Shown in pieces: positions 9,517-19,019 of a stretch of 64,000 bases of DNA (the first letter of the stretch is position 1; each line of letters starts with the position of its first letter). The translations under genes and the position numbers were made by a program. The notes under the pieces were generated by a model. That model was given only the letters and a program-made list of their open reading frames with translations. It was not told the origin of the DNA and did not search any database. Origin of the DNA: an uncultured Alsobacter sp. (lineage in GTDB: Bacteria > Pseudomonadota > Alphaproteobacteria > Rhizobiales > Beijerinckiaceae); NCBI RefSeq assembly GCF_945952055.1, contig NZ_CAMFHB010000032.1, positions 1 through 64,000 on the forward strand, written 5' to 3'.

Positions 9517-10386
9517 TCATCCCTTGGTGGCGCCAGCGGTCAGTCCGCCGACGAAGAGTTTCTGGAAGACGAGGAACACGAGCGCGATCGGGACAGTCAT
9601 CACCATCGAGGCGGCCATCACCGCGCCCCAGTCCGTGTTGAACTCGGTGGAGAACTCGGCGAGCCCGATCGGCAGCGTCTTCACGGAACTGTCCGTGGCG
9701 AAGCACAGCGCGAAGACGAACTCGTTCCAGGTGGTGATGAAGGCATAGACCAGCACCGCGACGATGCCCGGCAGCGACAGCGGCAGCGTGATGCGGAAGA
9801 GGATGCCCACGCGGCTGGCACCGTCGATGATGGCGGCTTCCTCGAGCTCGATCGGGATCGCCTTGAAGTAGCTCGTCAGCATCCACACGCTGAGCGGCAG
9901 CGTGATGATCATGTAGACGAGGATCAGGCCCCAGTAGGTGTTCACCAGGCCCAGCACCCGCAGCGTGATGAACAGCGGCACGATGATGGCGGCGGTCGGC
10001 AGCAGCTGCCCCACGAGGATGCAGGCCTGCAGGAACGAGCGGCCCTTGAAGCGGAAGCGCGCGAAGCCGTTGGCGGCGAAGATGGCCAGGATCAGGGCGA
10101 GGCCCGTCGAGCCGACGGAGATGATGATCGAGTTCAGGAAGTAGCGGGGGATGCGGCTCTGGAAGAGCACCTTGTAGTAGTTGGCCAGCGTCGGGTGGTC
10201 CGGCCACCAGCGCGGCGGGATCGTGTAGAGCTCCTGCAGCTGCTTGATGGAGGAGAGCCCCATCCACAGGAACGGGAACAGGCAGACGAACATCAGCGCG
10301 GCGCAGCCCACGAGGATGAGCGGCAAGCCCAGGCCCGGACGTCGCAGGCCGCGGGGGGAGGGGGCCGTGGCGGGAGCGGCGGTCAC
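9517..10386 (-). CDS. carbohydrate ABC transporter permease (MalG type)
   Basis: Multi-TM protein with EAA-loop IELEEAAIIDGASRVGILFRITLPLSLPGI. GTG at 10386. Confidence 0.9.
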   Translation of the reverse strand: MTAAPATAPSPRGLRRPGLGLPLILVGCAALMFVCLFPFLWMGLSSIKQLQELYTIPPRWWPDHPTLANYYKVLFQSRIPRYFLNSIIISVGSTGLALILAIFAANGFARFRFKGRSFLQACILVGQLLPTAAIIVPLFITLRVLGLVNTYWGLILVYMIITLPLSVWMLTSYFKAIPIELEEAAIIDGASRVGILFRITLPLSLPGIVAVLVYAFITTWNEFVFALCFATDSSVKTLPIGLAEFSTEFNTDWGAVMAASMVMTVPIALVFLVFQKLFVGGLTAGATKG

Positions 10387-11240
10387 TGGTTGTCTCCCGG
10401 CTGGTTGGCCAGCGCCTTGATGTAGACGAGCACGATCAGCATCACGACGCCGAAGAACATCACGCTGAGGGCGGCCGCCTGGTTGAACTCGACGTTCTCG
10501 AAGGCGAGCCGGAAGATCTGGATCGGCGTGATCAGCGTGCGGTTGGCGGGGCCGCCGCGGGTGATGGCGTAGATGATGGTGATGGCGTTGAGGCCCCAGA
10601 TCACCAGCAGCAGCGTCACGGCCACGATCACCGGCCTGATCTGCGGCAGCATCACGTGCCGCACCTCTTCCCAGTAGTTGGCGCCGTCGACGCGCGCCGC
10701 CTCGTAGAGCTCCTGCGGGATCGCCTGCAGGCCGGCCAGCACCATGATCGCGACGAAGGGAAAGAGCTTCCACACGTTGATGGCGATCATCGCGGGCATC
10801 ACGGTCTGGCCGCCGGTCAGCCAGCCAATGGGCTCGGGCAGCACGCCGACGCCGGTCAGCATGTAGTTGATGATCCCGAACTCGGTGTGGAACATCCAGG
10901 CCCAGGTGGTGGCCGCGACGATGCCGGGAATGATCCACGGGATCAGGGCCACGGAGCGGATGATGGCCCGGCCGGGGAAGGTCTGGTTGAGCAGCACGGC
11001 GGTCGCCACGCCGAGCAGCACCTGGAAGACGATGGAGCCTCCCACCCACCACAGCGTGTTCCACAGCGCCTGCGTGGTCACCCGCGGGCGCAGCACGTCT
11101 GCGAAGTTCTGGAGCCCCGTGAACTGGCCCTGCTCGTTGGTCACGCTGAGGATCCCGGTATAGGCGACCGGATAGGCGATCAGCATGAACAGCACGATCA
11201 GGGCCGGCAGGACGAAGAGCAGGCCGGGATTGGGTCGCAC
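10383..11240 (-). CDS. sugar ABC transporter permease (MalF type)
   Basis: EAA motif PQELYEAARVDGANYWEEVRHVMLPQIRPVI; overlaps downstream permease. Confidence 0.9.
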   Translation of the reverse strand: MRPNPGLLFVLPALIVLFMLIAYPVAYTGILSVTNEQGQFTGLQNFADVLRPRVTTQALWNTLWWVGGSIVFQVLLGVATAVLLNQTFPGRAIIRSVALIPWIIPGIVAATTWAWMFHTEFGIINYMLTGVGVLPEPIGWLTGGQTVMPAMIAINVWKLFPFVAIMVLAGLQAIPQELYEAARVDGANYWEEVRHVMLPQIRPVIVAVTLLLVIWGLNAITIIYAITRGGPANRTLITPIQIFRLAFENVEFNQAAALSVMFFGVVMLIVLVYIKALANQPGDNQ

Positions 11241-11302
11241 GATGGCGCTCCGCAGGCCGGCGCGCGCGCCGGCGTATCGGTGTCGGGATCGGAAGACGAA
11301 AA

Positions 11303-11328
11303 GGGAGCCGCGCCTGGGCGCGGCTCCC
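11303..11328 (-). terminator. perfect 12-bp stem-loop between SBP and permease genes
   Basis: GGGAGCCGCGCC-TG-GGCGCGGCTCCC followed on the minus strand by TTTTCG. Likely intercistronic stabiliser or attenuator. Confidence 0.7.
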
Positions 11329-11334
11329 GCAGCC

Positions 11335-12561
11335 TCACTTCAGCAGCGCCTGGATTTCCTCGGCGGCCTGGTCCATCGACTTCTGCGCGGTCTGGTCGCC
11401 GAGCAGGATGCGCTGGATGCCGTCGAAGTAGGCCTGGACGATCTTGACCCAGTTCTTGTGGATCGGGACCGGGCGGCCGTAGGGCAGCATCTCGGCGAAG
11501 GGCTTCAGCATGGGGTCGTTGAAGCGGGCGAGCTTCAGCGACGAGTTCCGGGCCGGGAAGGTGTCCGTGTAGAAGCCCTGGTTCTCGGTCGTGTTCAGGA
11601 ACTGCACGAACTTCTTGGCCTCGGCCTGGTTCTTGGCGGCCTTCGGGATCACGTAGCTCCAGCCGCCCAGGATCGCCGCGGTCTGCTTGCCGGCAGGGGC
11701 GGGGATCGTGAAGGCGCCGATGTTGAGCTTGCTGTTCTCCTGCAGGATGGCCGGCAGGTCGAACTGGCCCGACTGGTAGGCCGACACCTGGCCGGCGATG
11801 AACAGCCGGCGCAGCGACAGGCCGTCGTTCTCCAGCGTCGACTTCGGGGCGAGGCCCTGCTTGTAGAAGCCGGTGTAGAACTCGACCGCCTTCACCGCCT
11901 CGGCCTTGTTGACCAGCGCCGTCTTCATGTCGGCGGAGATGATGTCGCCGCCGTTCATCCAGATGAAGGGCAGCGAGCGGAAGATCGTGTTGCCGACCTC
12001 GCCGCCACCGGTGATGCCGAAGCCGTAGCGTCCGCTCTTGGTCATCGCCTTGGCGGCGGCGGTCAGCTCGTCCCACGTCTTCGGCGGCTTGTCGGGATCG
12101 AGCCCGGCCTCCTTGAAGTGGTCCTTGTTGAAGATGATGCCGTGGGTCTCGATGCGGTAGGGAATGCCCCACAGCTTGTCGTTCCAGGAGACGTAGTCGG
12201 TGGCGGCCTTCACGTAGTCCGCCTTGTCCTGGATGACGTCGTCCAGCGGGATGATCATGTCACCCTGGGCGTAGCCGTTGACCCAGCCGTGCTGGACCTC
12301 GATCACGTCGGGCGCCGAGCCGGACCGCAGCGCGGTGAGCACGCGCTCGGGCAGGCCGTTGGAAACCGTCACCTCCATCTTGATGGTGATGCCGGGATTG
12401 GCGTCCATGAACTTCTTGGCGAGTTCCTTGGCGCGGGCCTCGCCCCAGTTCGGCGCCCACCAGACCACCTCGCCGGCGCTGGCCGTGCCGTAGGAGGCGG
12501 CTGACGAGAGCAGCGAGAGCGCGAAGAGCGCGGCGAGCTTCAGCGGTTTCATCCTTGTCAT
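11335..12561 (-). CDS. extracellular sugar-binding protein of ABC transporter
   Basis: Signal peptide; EVVWWAPNWGEARAKELAKKFMDANPGITIKME... typical family 1 solute-binding protein. Confidence 0.9.
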   Translation of the reverse strand: MTRMKPLKLAALFALSLLSSAASYGTASAGEVVWWAPNWGEARAKELAKKFMDANPGITIKMEVTVSNGLPERVLTALRSGSAPDVIEVQHGWVNGYAQGDMIIPLDDVIQDKADYVKAATDYVSWNDKLWGIPYRIETHGIIFNKDHFKEAGLDPDKPPKTWDELTAAAKAMTKSGRYGFGITGGGEVGNTIFRSLPFIWMNGGDIISADMKTALVNKAEAVKAVEFYTGFYKQGLAPKSTLENDGLSLRRLFIAGQVSAYQSGQFDLPAILQENSKLNIGAFTIPAPAGKQTAAILGGWSYVIPKAAKNQAEAKKFVQFLNTTENQGFYTDTFPARNSSLKLARFNDPMLKPFAEMLPYGRPVPIHKNWVKIVQAYFDGIQRILLGDQTAQKSMDQAAEEIQALLK

Positions 12562-12615
12562 CGTTTCCTCCTGGTGCCGGCTTCTGTGGCGGCCGGCCAA
12601 GTTGGCGTGGGGCCG

Positions 12616-13749
12616 TCAGGTGGTCGGGCGCGAGCCCTCCCTCCCGTCGGTAGGCGTGATGGGGGACGCGGAGGCAGGCAGCCGGTCGGCGAGGCCGATC
12701 AGCGCCTTCATGTAGCCGACCGTGTAGGCGTGCCCCGCGTGCCAGGGCGCGGAGCAGGCGAGGTCGGGAACGTGGTCGGGTACCAGGACGCCGCCGAAGC
12801 CTTCCTCGTGCAGGATCCGCACGATCCGGCTCATGTCGACGTCGCCGTCGTCCACGAAGGCTTCCGCGTAGTGGGGCACGCGTCCCTTCACGTTGCGGAA
12901 ATGGACATAGGCGATGGCCTGGCGCCGCGCGAACCGGCGCGTCGTCTCGTAGATGTCGCCGTCCGGCATTTCCTGCAGCGACCCGACGCAGAACTCGAGC
13001 GCGTTCGACGGGCTGTCGGCGAGCGACAGCAGCCGGTCGTACTTGGCGTGGCGGTTGACCAGGCGCGCCGTCCCCCTGAGCCGGTCGACCGGCGGGTCGT
13101 CGGGATGGGCCGCGAGCCGCACGCCGGCCTCCTCGGCCACGGGCACGAGCTCGCGCAGGAACCACGCGCAGCGGTCCCAGAGCTCCGTCTCGGCCACCTG
13201 CAGCGGGGCCGCGCCGGGGTCGGCGTCCCGGTAGCGCATGTTCCAGACCATGCCGTCGGGAATGGGGGACTGCTGCTCGGCCTCGTCGAGGTCGAGCACC
13301 ACGGTCATGGCGCCGCCCCGCGCCACCGGCCGGCGCTTCCAGCCCCAGACGCCGGCAAGGGAGAAATTGTAGCCGATCACGGGGATCCCCGCGCGGCCGG
13401 CATCGCTGACGAGGCGCTTGAGCCCTTCCATCTGCTCGTGCTTGCGCGGGCCGTCCAGGAGAACGTCGTGCCAGTGCAGTGGCGAGAAGTTCTCCAGCGC
13501 GGCCACGCGCAAGCCGTGCCGGGCGAGCATGTCGACGGCCCGCCGCATGAAGTCGTAGTCCCAGGCGGGCGTGCCACGGCAGTCCCGCAGGATCGGGCCG
13601 ACCTGCCCACCGTCGAGATAGGGCGCGGCGTCGGCGCCGGCCGAGTAGTCGTTGAAATGGATGACGACGTCGGACACGCCGAGCTGGGCGGCGAAGCGGG
13701 CGCCGTCCTCGCTCAGGTTGGGTCCGCTCAGCGTCAGGCCGACGCGCAT
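12616..13749 (-). CDS. mannonate dehydratase-like (UxuA family / TIM-barrel) protein
   Basis: RAGIPVIGYNFSLAGVWGWKRRPVARGGA, AAHPDDPP, FCVGSLQEMPDGDIYE, VHFRNVKG, FVDDGDVDM: UxuA-like motifs. Confidence 0.82.
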   Translation of the reverse strand: MRVGLTLSGPNLSEDGARFAAQLGVSDVVIHFNDYSAGADAAPYLDGGQVGPILRDCRGTPAWDYDFMRRAVDMLARHGLRVAALENFSPLHWHDVLLDGPRKHEQMEGLKRLVSDAGRAGIPVIGYNFSLAGVWGWKRRPVARGGAMTVVLDLDEAEQQSPIPDGMVWNMRYRDADPGAAPLQVAETELWDRCAWFLRELVPVAEEAGVRLAAHPDDPPVDRLRGTARLVNRHAKYDRLLSLADSPSNALEFCVGSLQEMPDGDIYETTRRFARRQAIAYVHFRNVKGRVPHYAEAFVDDGDVDMSRIVRILHEEGFGGVLVPDHVPDLACSAPWHAGHAYTVGYMKALIGLADRLPASASPITPTDGREGSRPTT

Positions 13750-13767
13750 CCCCGGCTTCTCCCCTTC

Positions 13768-13785
13768 GAGTTCACATTTGAACTC
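13768..13785. promoter_or_regulatory. palindromic operator candidate GAGTTCACATTTGAACTC
   Basis: Perfect 7-bp inverted repeat with 4-nt spacer, 18 bp upstream of the 12616..13749 start codon. Core GTTCACATTTG recurs at 14342. Confidence 0.65.
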
Positions 13786-13837
13786 TTATTGTTCTTTTCC
13801 GAATACTATCGGTCGCGACGGCTGGCCGTGTCAAACC

Positions 13838-14272
13838 TCAGCCGCCGGCCCTCATGCGGGCGATGGCCTTGGCCTGCAGGCAGTCGGGCATCATCTGCAT
13901 CAGCTCGATGCGATGACCCTCGGGATCCTCGATCCAGGCCTGCCAGTTGCCGTCGGCGCCCATGGCCTTGCCACGGATGAGGGGGACGCCCGCCGCCTCC
14001 AGCTCCCGCAGGGACCGGTCGATGTCGGCGACCTCCAGGCACAGGTGGTTGAAACCCACCACCTCGCGTTCGGCGGCGCGCTCGCCCACGCCTTCGGGGA
14101 ACACTTCGAGATACTGCGTGTCGGTGATGCGCAGGTAGAGCAGCCACAGCTTCCCGTCGCGGTCGAGCCGCATCATCTCCTGGAAGCCGAGCTTGTTCAC
14201 GTAGAAGTCGAGGATCGCGTCGACGTTCTTCACGCGGATCGCGACGTGCGCGATCGAGGCGACGGTCAGCAT
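13838..14272 (-). CDS. VOC / glyoxalase family protein
   Basis: IAHVAIRVKNVDAILDFYVNKLGFQ, GFNHLCLEVADIDRSL, AWIEDPEGHRIELMQ. Confidence 0.9.
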   Translation of the reverse strand: MLTVASIAHVAIRVKNVDAILDFYVNKLGFQEMMRLDRDGKLWLLYLRITDTQYLEVFPEGVGERAAEREVVGFNHLCLEVADIDRSLRELEAAGVPLIRGKAMGADGNWQAWIEDPEGHRIELMQMMPDCLQAKAIARMRAGG

Positions 14273-14324
14273 GGGCTCCTCCCCGGAAAGCGCTGCCGCG
14301 GCCCTTGCCTTGGAGACGCATTCC

Positions 14325-14351
14325 AAATATGAACTGTTGTCGTTCACATTT
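14325..14351. promoter_or_regulatory. inverted repeat AAATATGAAC-N7-GTTCACATTT, candidate IclR operator
   Basis: 10-bp arms with one mismatch in the divergent intergenic region of the VOC and iclR-type genes. Confidence 0.6.
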
Positions 14352-14376
14352 GCATTGTATGGACGCTGTCGAGCGC

Positions 14377-15180
14377 ATGTCAACGTTGCAGGCCCCGACC
14401 ATGCTGGCCGCTCCCATCAGCGAGGCCGGCAGCCGCCACACCATTCCCGTCATCGACCGCATGATGGATCTGCTCGCGGTGCTCGAGGAGCGACCCGGCG
14501 CGTCCATCACCGTCCTCACGGCGGCGCTCGGGCTGCCGCGGACGACGGTCTACCGGATCGTGAACACGCTGCAGGTCCACGCGATGGTGCGCCGGGACGG
14601 CGGGGGAGGGTACTGGCTGGGGCGGCGCCTCGTGTCGCTGGCGGCGCAGGCCGTCGATGAGGGCGACGCGGCGATCGCGGACGTGGCCCAGCCCTTTCTC
14701 GACAAGGTCGCCTCGGATCTCGGCAACAGCGTCAAGCTCTCGGTGCTCGATGCGGAGGGCGTCCTGGTGGTGGCGGTGGCGCAGGGCAAGCGCGACTATG
14801 CCCTGACGGTCACGGTCGGCCAGCGCATGCCCATCCATGCGGGCGCGGCGGGCAAGCTGCTGTTCGCCCATGCGCCGCGCGAGCAGCAGGAGCTCTGGCT
14901 GTCCCGCCCCTTGAACGTGTTCACCTCGCGCACGATCACCGAACCCAAGCGCCTGCTGGCCGAGGCCAGCCGGATCCGCCGGGTGGGATGGGCGCAGGAC
15001 CGCGGCGAGAGCGCTCCCAGTATCTTCGCCTTCGCCGCGCCGGTCTGGGACAGGGGTGGCAAGGTGGCCGCCGCCCTGAGCCTGCCCTTCATTCTGGGGA
15101 CCGAAGCCGGGCGGGTCGAGGCGCTGAAGACGGCCACGATCGATACGGCCTGGCAGATCAGCGCCGCGCTGCAGGCCTAG
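14377..15180 (+). CDS. IclR family transcriptional regulator
   Basis: RMMDLLAVLEERPGASITVLTAALGLPRTTVYRIVNTL (HTH), IHAGAAGKLLFA, GWAQDRGESAPSIFAFAAPVWD. The ORF allows earlier starts (14305, 14359). Confidence 0.9.
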   Translation: MSTLQAPTMLAAPISEAGSRHTIPVIDRMMDLLAVLEERPGASITVLTAALGLPRTTVYRIVNTLQVHAMVRRDGGGGYWLGRRLVSLAAQAVDEGDAAIADVAQPFLDKVASDLGNSVKLSVLDAEGVLVVAVAQGKRDYALTVTVGQRMPIHAGAAGKLLFAHAPREQQELWLSRPLNVFTSRTITEPKRLLAEASRIRRVGWAQDRGESAPSIFAFAAPVWDRGGKVAAALSLPFILGTEAGRVEALKTATIDTAWQISAALQA

Positions 15181-15208
15181 GCCAGTCTGCGAAAACCGCG
15201 GGACGCCG

Positions 15209-15814
15209 TCAGCGGCCGCGCCAGCCCAGCCCGCGCAGCATGAACTGGATCATGCCGTCCATCTGGGCGCCGAAGGCCATGCCCTGGCAGTCCATGATGT
15301 GCCGGGGATGGCAGAACTTCAGCATGCCGGCCTGCACGCATCCAGCGGCGACGGCAGCGTCTCCCACGTCGAAGTCGCCACGCGCCATGCCCTCGCCGAT
15401 GATGCGGGTGAGGATGGCGTGCAGGCGCTCGAGGTGGGCCTCGACGATCGACCAGCTCTCGTCGAGCGCGGCCTCGACCATCTCGTGCATGCGGCGGTCC
15501 TCGACGTAGCGCTCCGCATTCATGCGGCTCACCGTCTCCACGAAGCGGCGGACCTTCTCGGGCGGGGAGGCCTGCGAGGCCGCGATGGCCTCGGCCGCCT
15601 CCTCGACGCCGCGCATCATCACCTCGGCGACGGCCTCGTTGATCGCCTTCTTGCTATCGAAGAAGCGATACACGTTTGCCGGGCTCATCTTCAGAGCCTT
15701 GGCGATGTCTGCCACCGTCGTCTTGGTGTAGCCGATCTGGCGGAAGAAGGCCTCCGCCTGGGCGACGATGCGGCAGCGCGTGTCCGTGTCGCGGTTGTCG
15801 AGCATGAACGTCAT
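15209..15814 (-). CDS. TetR family transcriptional regulator
   Basis: RIVAQAEAFFRQIGYTKTTVADIAKALKMSPANVYRFFDSKKAINEAV: TetR HTH. Confidence 0.92.
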   Translation of the reverse strand: MTFMLDNRDTDTRCRIVAQAEAFFRQIGYTKTTVADIAKALKMSPANVYRFFDSKKAINEAVAEVMMRGVEEAAEAIAASQASPPEKVRRFVETVSRMNAERYVEDRRMHEMVEAALDESWSIVEAHLERLHAILTRIIGEGMARGDFDVGDAAVAAGCVQAGMLKFCHPRHIMDCQGMAFGAQMDGMIQFMLRGLGWRGR

Positions 15815-15852
15815 ATCGAAGAAACCGCCGGTTGCGTCAACGGGTGTGCTCA

Positions 15853-18800
15853 CTATTCGGCAGCCAGAAGTGGCGGCATCGCCGGAGGGGCGCGGTCGGA
15901 CGCCGCCGGCGAGAGGGAGGCCGCCGGCGGCGCCGCCTGCGCTGGCACCCCGAGCGACCGGCGGAACCAGAGCGCATAGAGGGCCGGCAGGAAGAGCAGG
16001 GTCAGGAAGGTCGCAACGAACAGGCCTCCCATGATCGTGATTGCCATGGGCCCCCAGAAGGCGGAGGTCGACAGCGGGATCATGGCGAGGATGGCCGCCA
16101 GCGCGGTCAGGACGACCGGTCTCGCCCGCCGCACCGTGGCCTCCACGATCGCCTCGCCGCGCGACAGGCCGTCGGCCACGTCGTGCTCGATCTGGTCCAC
16201 CAGGATGACCGTGTTGCGCATGATCATCCCGGCGAGCGCGATGAGGCCGAGCAGGGCCACGAACCCGAACGGCTTGTTGGTGAGGTTGAGGGCGAGCGAG
16301 GCCCCGACGATGCCCAACGGCGCCGTCAGGATGACCAGCAGCAGGCGCGAGAAGCTCTGCAACTGCAGCATCAGGATCGTCGCCATCGCCAGGATCATGA
16401 CCGGGAAGACGGCCGCCAGGGAGGCGTTGCCCTTGGCGCTCTCCTCGATCGCCCCGCCCATGTCGATCCGGTAGCCGGGCGGAACCGACGCCCGCAGGTC
16501 GGCCAGGCGGCTCCACAGGCGGGTGCTCACGTCCGGCGGCTGCACACCGTCCACCACGTCGGCGCGCACGGTGATCGCCATGTCGCGGTTGCGCCGCCAC
16601 AGGATCGGCTCCTCGTGGGAGTACTCGATGCGCGCCACCTGCGACAGCGGGATGGGCGTGCCGTTGCGGGTGACCACGGTCAGGTCCCCGATGCGCCCGA
16701 GGTCGACGCGTTCCTCCTTCACGGCGCGCGCCACCACGTCGACCCGCTCGGTCCGGTCGCGGACGGTGGTGACGGGGACGCCGCCGATCAGCGTGTCGAG
16801 GGTCTGCGCCACGCTGGTGGGGTCGAGCCCGAGCAGGCGGGCGCGATCCTGGTCGAGCACCAGCCGCACGCTCGGCGTCTGTTCGTTCCAGTTCAGGTTC
16901 GGGTCGACGACGGCCGGGTCGCCCTTCACGACGTCCCGGACCTTGAAGGCGATGTCGCGCACGGTCTTGGGGTCGGCTCCGACCACCCGGAACTGCACCG
17001 GGAATCCGACGGGGGGACCGAAGTTGAAGCGGTCCACGCGGACGCGGGCCTGGGACAGCGCGCCGTCCGCGAGCCGTCCCTCGATCTTCGCCTTCACGCG
17101 CTCGCGCGCCTCGACGTCGCGGGCCACGATCACGATCTCGGCGAAGGCCTCGTTCGGCAGCTGCGGGTTCAGTCCCAGCCAGAAGCGCGGCGAGCCCTGG
17201 CCGACATAGGACGTCCACGTGGCGATGTCCTTGTCGCCGGAGACGATGCCCTCCGCCTCACGCACGGCCGCGAGCGTCGACTGGATCGAGGACCCCTCCG
17301 GCAGCCGCATCTGGAAGAACAGTTCCGGGCGTTCCGACAGCGGAAAGAACTGCTGCTGCACGCGGCCGAAGCCGACGATCGAGCCCGCGGTGACGGCCAC
17401 CGTGGCCAGCACCACCACGACCCGGCGCCGGACGCACCATGCGATCACCGCCCGCAGGGCCCGGTATGGCCGCGTCTCATACACCGCGTGCGGGTTCGCA
17501 TGGGCCTTGCCGTGCCTGGCGAAGTCGGGAAGCAGCTTCACCCCGAGATAGGGCGTGAACACCACCGCCACGATCCAGGATGCGACCAGGGCGATCGCCA
17601 CCACGGTGAAGATGCCGCCGGCGTATTCGCCGACCGAGGAGGCCGCGAAGCCCACCGGCAGGAAGCCGGCCGCCGTCACCAGCGTCCCGGTCAGCATGGG
17701 GAAGGCGGTCGACTCCCAGGCGAAGGAGGCGGCCTTCATCCGGTCGACGCCCTGCTCCATCTTCACCACCATCATCTCCACCGCGATGATGGCGTCGTCG
17801 ACGAGCAGGCCGAGCGCGATGATGAGGGCGCCGAGCGTGATGCGGTGCAAATCGAGGCCGATGACGTTCATCACCATGAACACGGCCGCCAGCACGAGCG
17901 GCACCGACAGGGCCACCACGATCCCGGTGCGCAGGCCGAGCGAGATGAAGCTCACCACGAGCACGATCCCGAGCGCCTCCACAAAGGACCGCGCGAACTC
18001 GCCCACGGCATGGTCCACCACCGCGGGCTGGTCGGCGACGCGGGCGATCTCGATGCCCTGCGGGGCGCGGCTCTCGAAGGTGGCCAGCGTCTCGTCGAGG
18101 TGCTTGCCGAGCGTGAGCAGGTTGCCGCCGCGGGCCATCACGACGCCGACACCAACGGCCGTCCGGCCTTCCTGGCGGACGAGGTAGGAGGGGGGATCGA
18201 CGAAGCCCTTGCTCACGGACGCCACGTCGCCGACGCGGAACACCTTGCCGCCGGCCTCGATCGGCGTGTCGGCCACGGCGCGCACGCCGTCATAGGCGCC
18301 GCTCACGCGAAGCGCGATGCGCTGCGCGTCGGTCTGGACCACGCCGGCCGAGGCCACCGCGTTCTGCCGGGTCAAGGCATCGAAGAGCTGGCGCGGCTCG
18401 ATGCCGAGCGTGGCGAGCTTGGCGTGGCTGAACTCGACGAAGATCTTCTCGTCCTGGGTGCCGTAGAGGTTCACCTTCACGACGTCGGGCACGCGCAGCA
18501 GGTCCTGCCGCAGCGCCTCGGCCACGGCCTTGAGCTGCGCCGGATCGGCGCCCTCCGCGGTGACCATGTAGAGCAGCGAATCGACGTCGCCGTACTCGTC
18601 GTTGATCGAGGGGCCGACGAGGCCGGCGGGAAGCTGCGGGCGCAGGTCGGTGATCTTCTTGCGCAGGACGTAGAAGAGATAGGGCACCTGCGCCGGCGGG
18701 GTGTTGTCCCGGAAGACGACCTGCATGGCCGTGAAGCCCGGCTTCGCATAGGTCTCGACCTTGTCGAAGTAGGGCAGTTCCTGGAGCTTCTTCTCGATGG

Positions 18801-19005
18801 GATCGGCCACCTGCTCCTGCATCTCCGTCGCGGTCGCGCCCGGCCAGGCCGCGGTGACGACGGCCACCTTGATGGTGAACGAGGGGTCCTCCGAACGGCC
18901 GAGACGCAGGTAGGACAAGGTCCCGCCGACCGCCAGCGCGAGGATGAAGAAGAGCACCAGCGTCGGGTGACGAACGGCCCAGGCCGAGAGATTGAACGCG
19001 CGCAT
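15853..19005 (-). CDS. RND efflux transporter permease subunit
   Basis: About 1050 aa; MRAFNLSAWAVRHPTLVLFFILALAVGGTLSYLRLGRSEDPSFTIK, GLLVDDAIIAVEMM, PLGIVGASLALNLTNKPFGFVALLGLIALAGMIMRNTVILVDQI. Confidence 0.95.
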   Translation of the reverse strand: MRAFNLSAWAVRHPTLVLFFILALAVGGTLSYLRLGRSEDPSFTIKVAVVTAAWPGATATEMQEQVADPIEKKLQELPYFDKVETYAKPGFTAMQVVFRDNTPPAQVPYLFYVLRKKITDLRPQLPAGLVGPSINDEYGDVDSLLYMVTAEGADPAQLKAVAEALRQDLLRVPDVVKVNLYGTQDEKIFVEFSHAKLATLGIEPRQLFDALTRQNAVASAGVVQTDAQRIALRVSGAYDGVRAVADTPIEAGGKVFRVGDVASVSKGFVDPPSYLVRQEGRTAVGVGVVMARGGNLLTLGKHLDETLATFESRAPQGIEIARVADQPAVVDHAVGEFARSFVEALGIVLVVSFISLGLRTGIVVALSVPLVLAAVFMVMNVIGLDLHRITLGALIIALGLLVDDAIIAVEMMVVKMEQGVDRMKAASFAWESTAFPMLTGTLVTAAGFLPVGFAASSVGEYAGGIFTVVAIALVASWIVAVVFTPYLGVKLLPDFARHGKAHANPHAVYETRPYRALRAVIAWCVRRRVVVVLATVAVTAGSIVGFGRVQQQFFPLSERPELFFQMRLPEGSSIQSTLAAVREAEGIVSGDKDIATWTSYVGQGSPRFWLGLNPQLPNEAFAEIVIVARDVEARERVKAKIEGRLADGALSQARVRVDRFNFGPPVGFPVQFRVVGADPKTVRDIAFKVRDVVKGDPAVVDPNLNWNEQTPSVRLVLDQDRARLLGLDPTSVAQTLDTLIGGVPVTTVRDRTERVDVVARAVKEERVDLGRIGDLTVVTRNGTPIPLSQVARIEYSHEEPILWRRNRDMAITVRADVVDGVQPPDVSTRLWSRLADLRASVPPGYRIDMGGAIEESAKGNASLAAVFPVMILAMATILMLQLQSFSRLLLVILTAPLGIVGASLALNLTNKPFGFVALLGLIALAGMIMRNTVILVDQIEHDVADGLSRGEAIVEATVRRARPVVLTALAAILAMIPLSTSAFWGPMAITIMGGLFVATFLTLLFLPALYALWFRRSLGVPAQAAPPAASLSPAASDRAPPAMPPLLAAE

Positions 19006-19019
19006 GACGTGGCTCCCCC

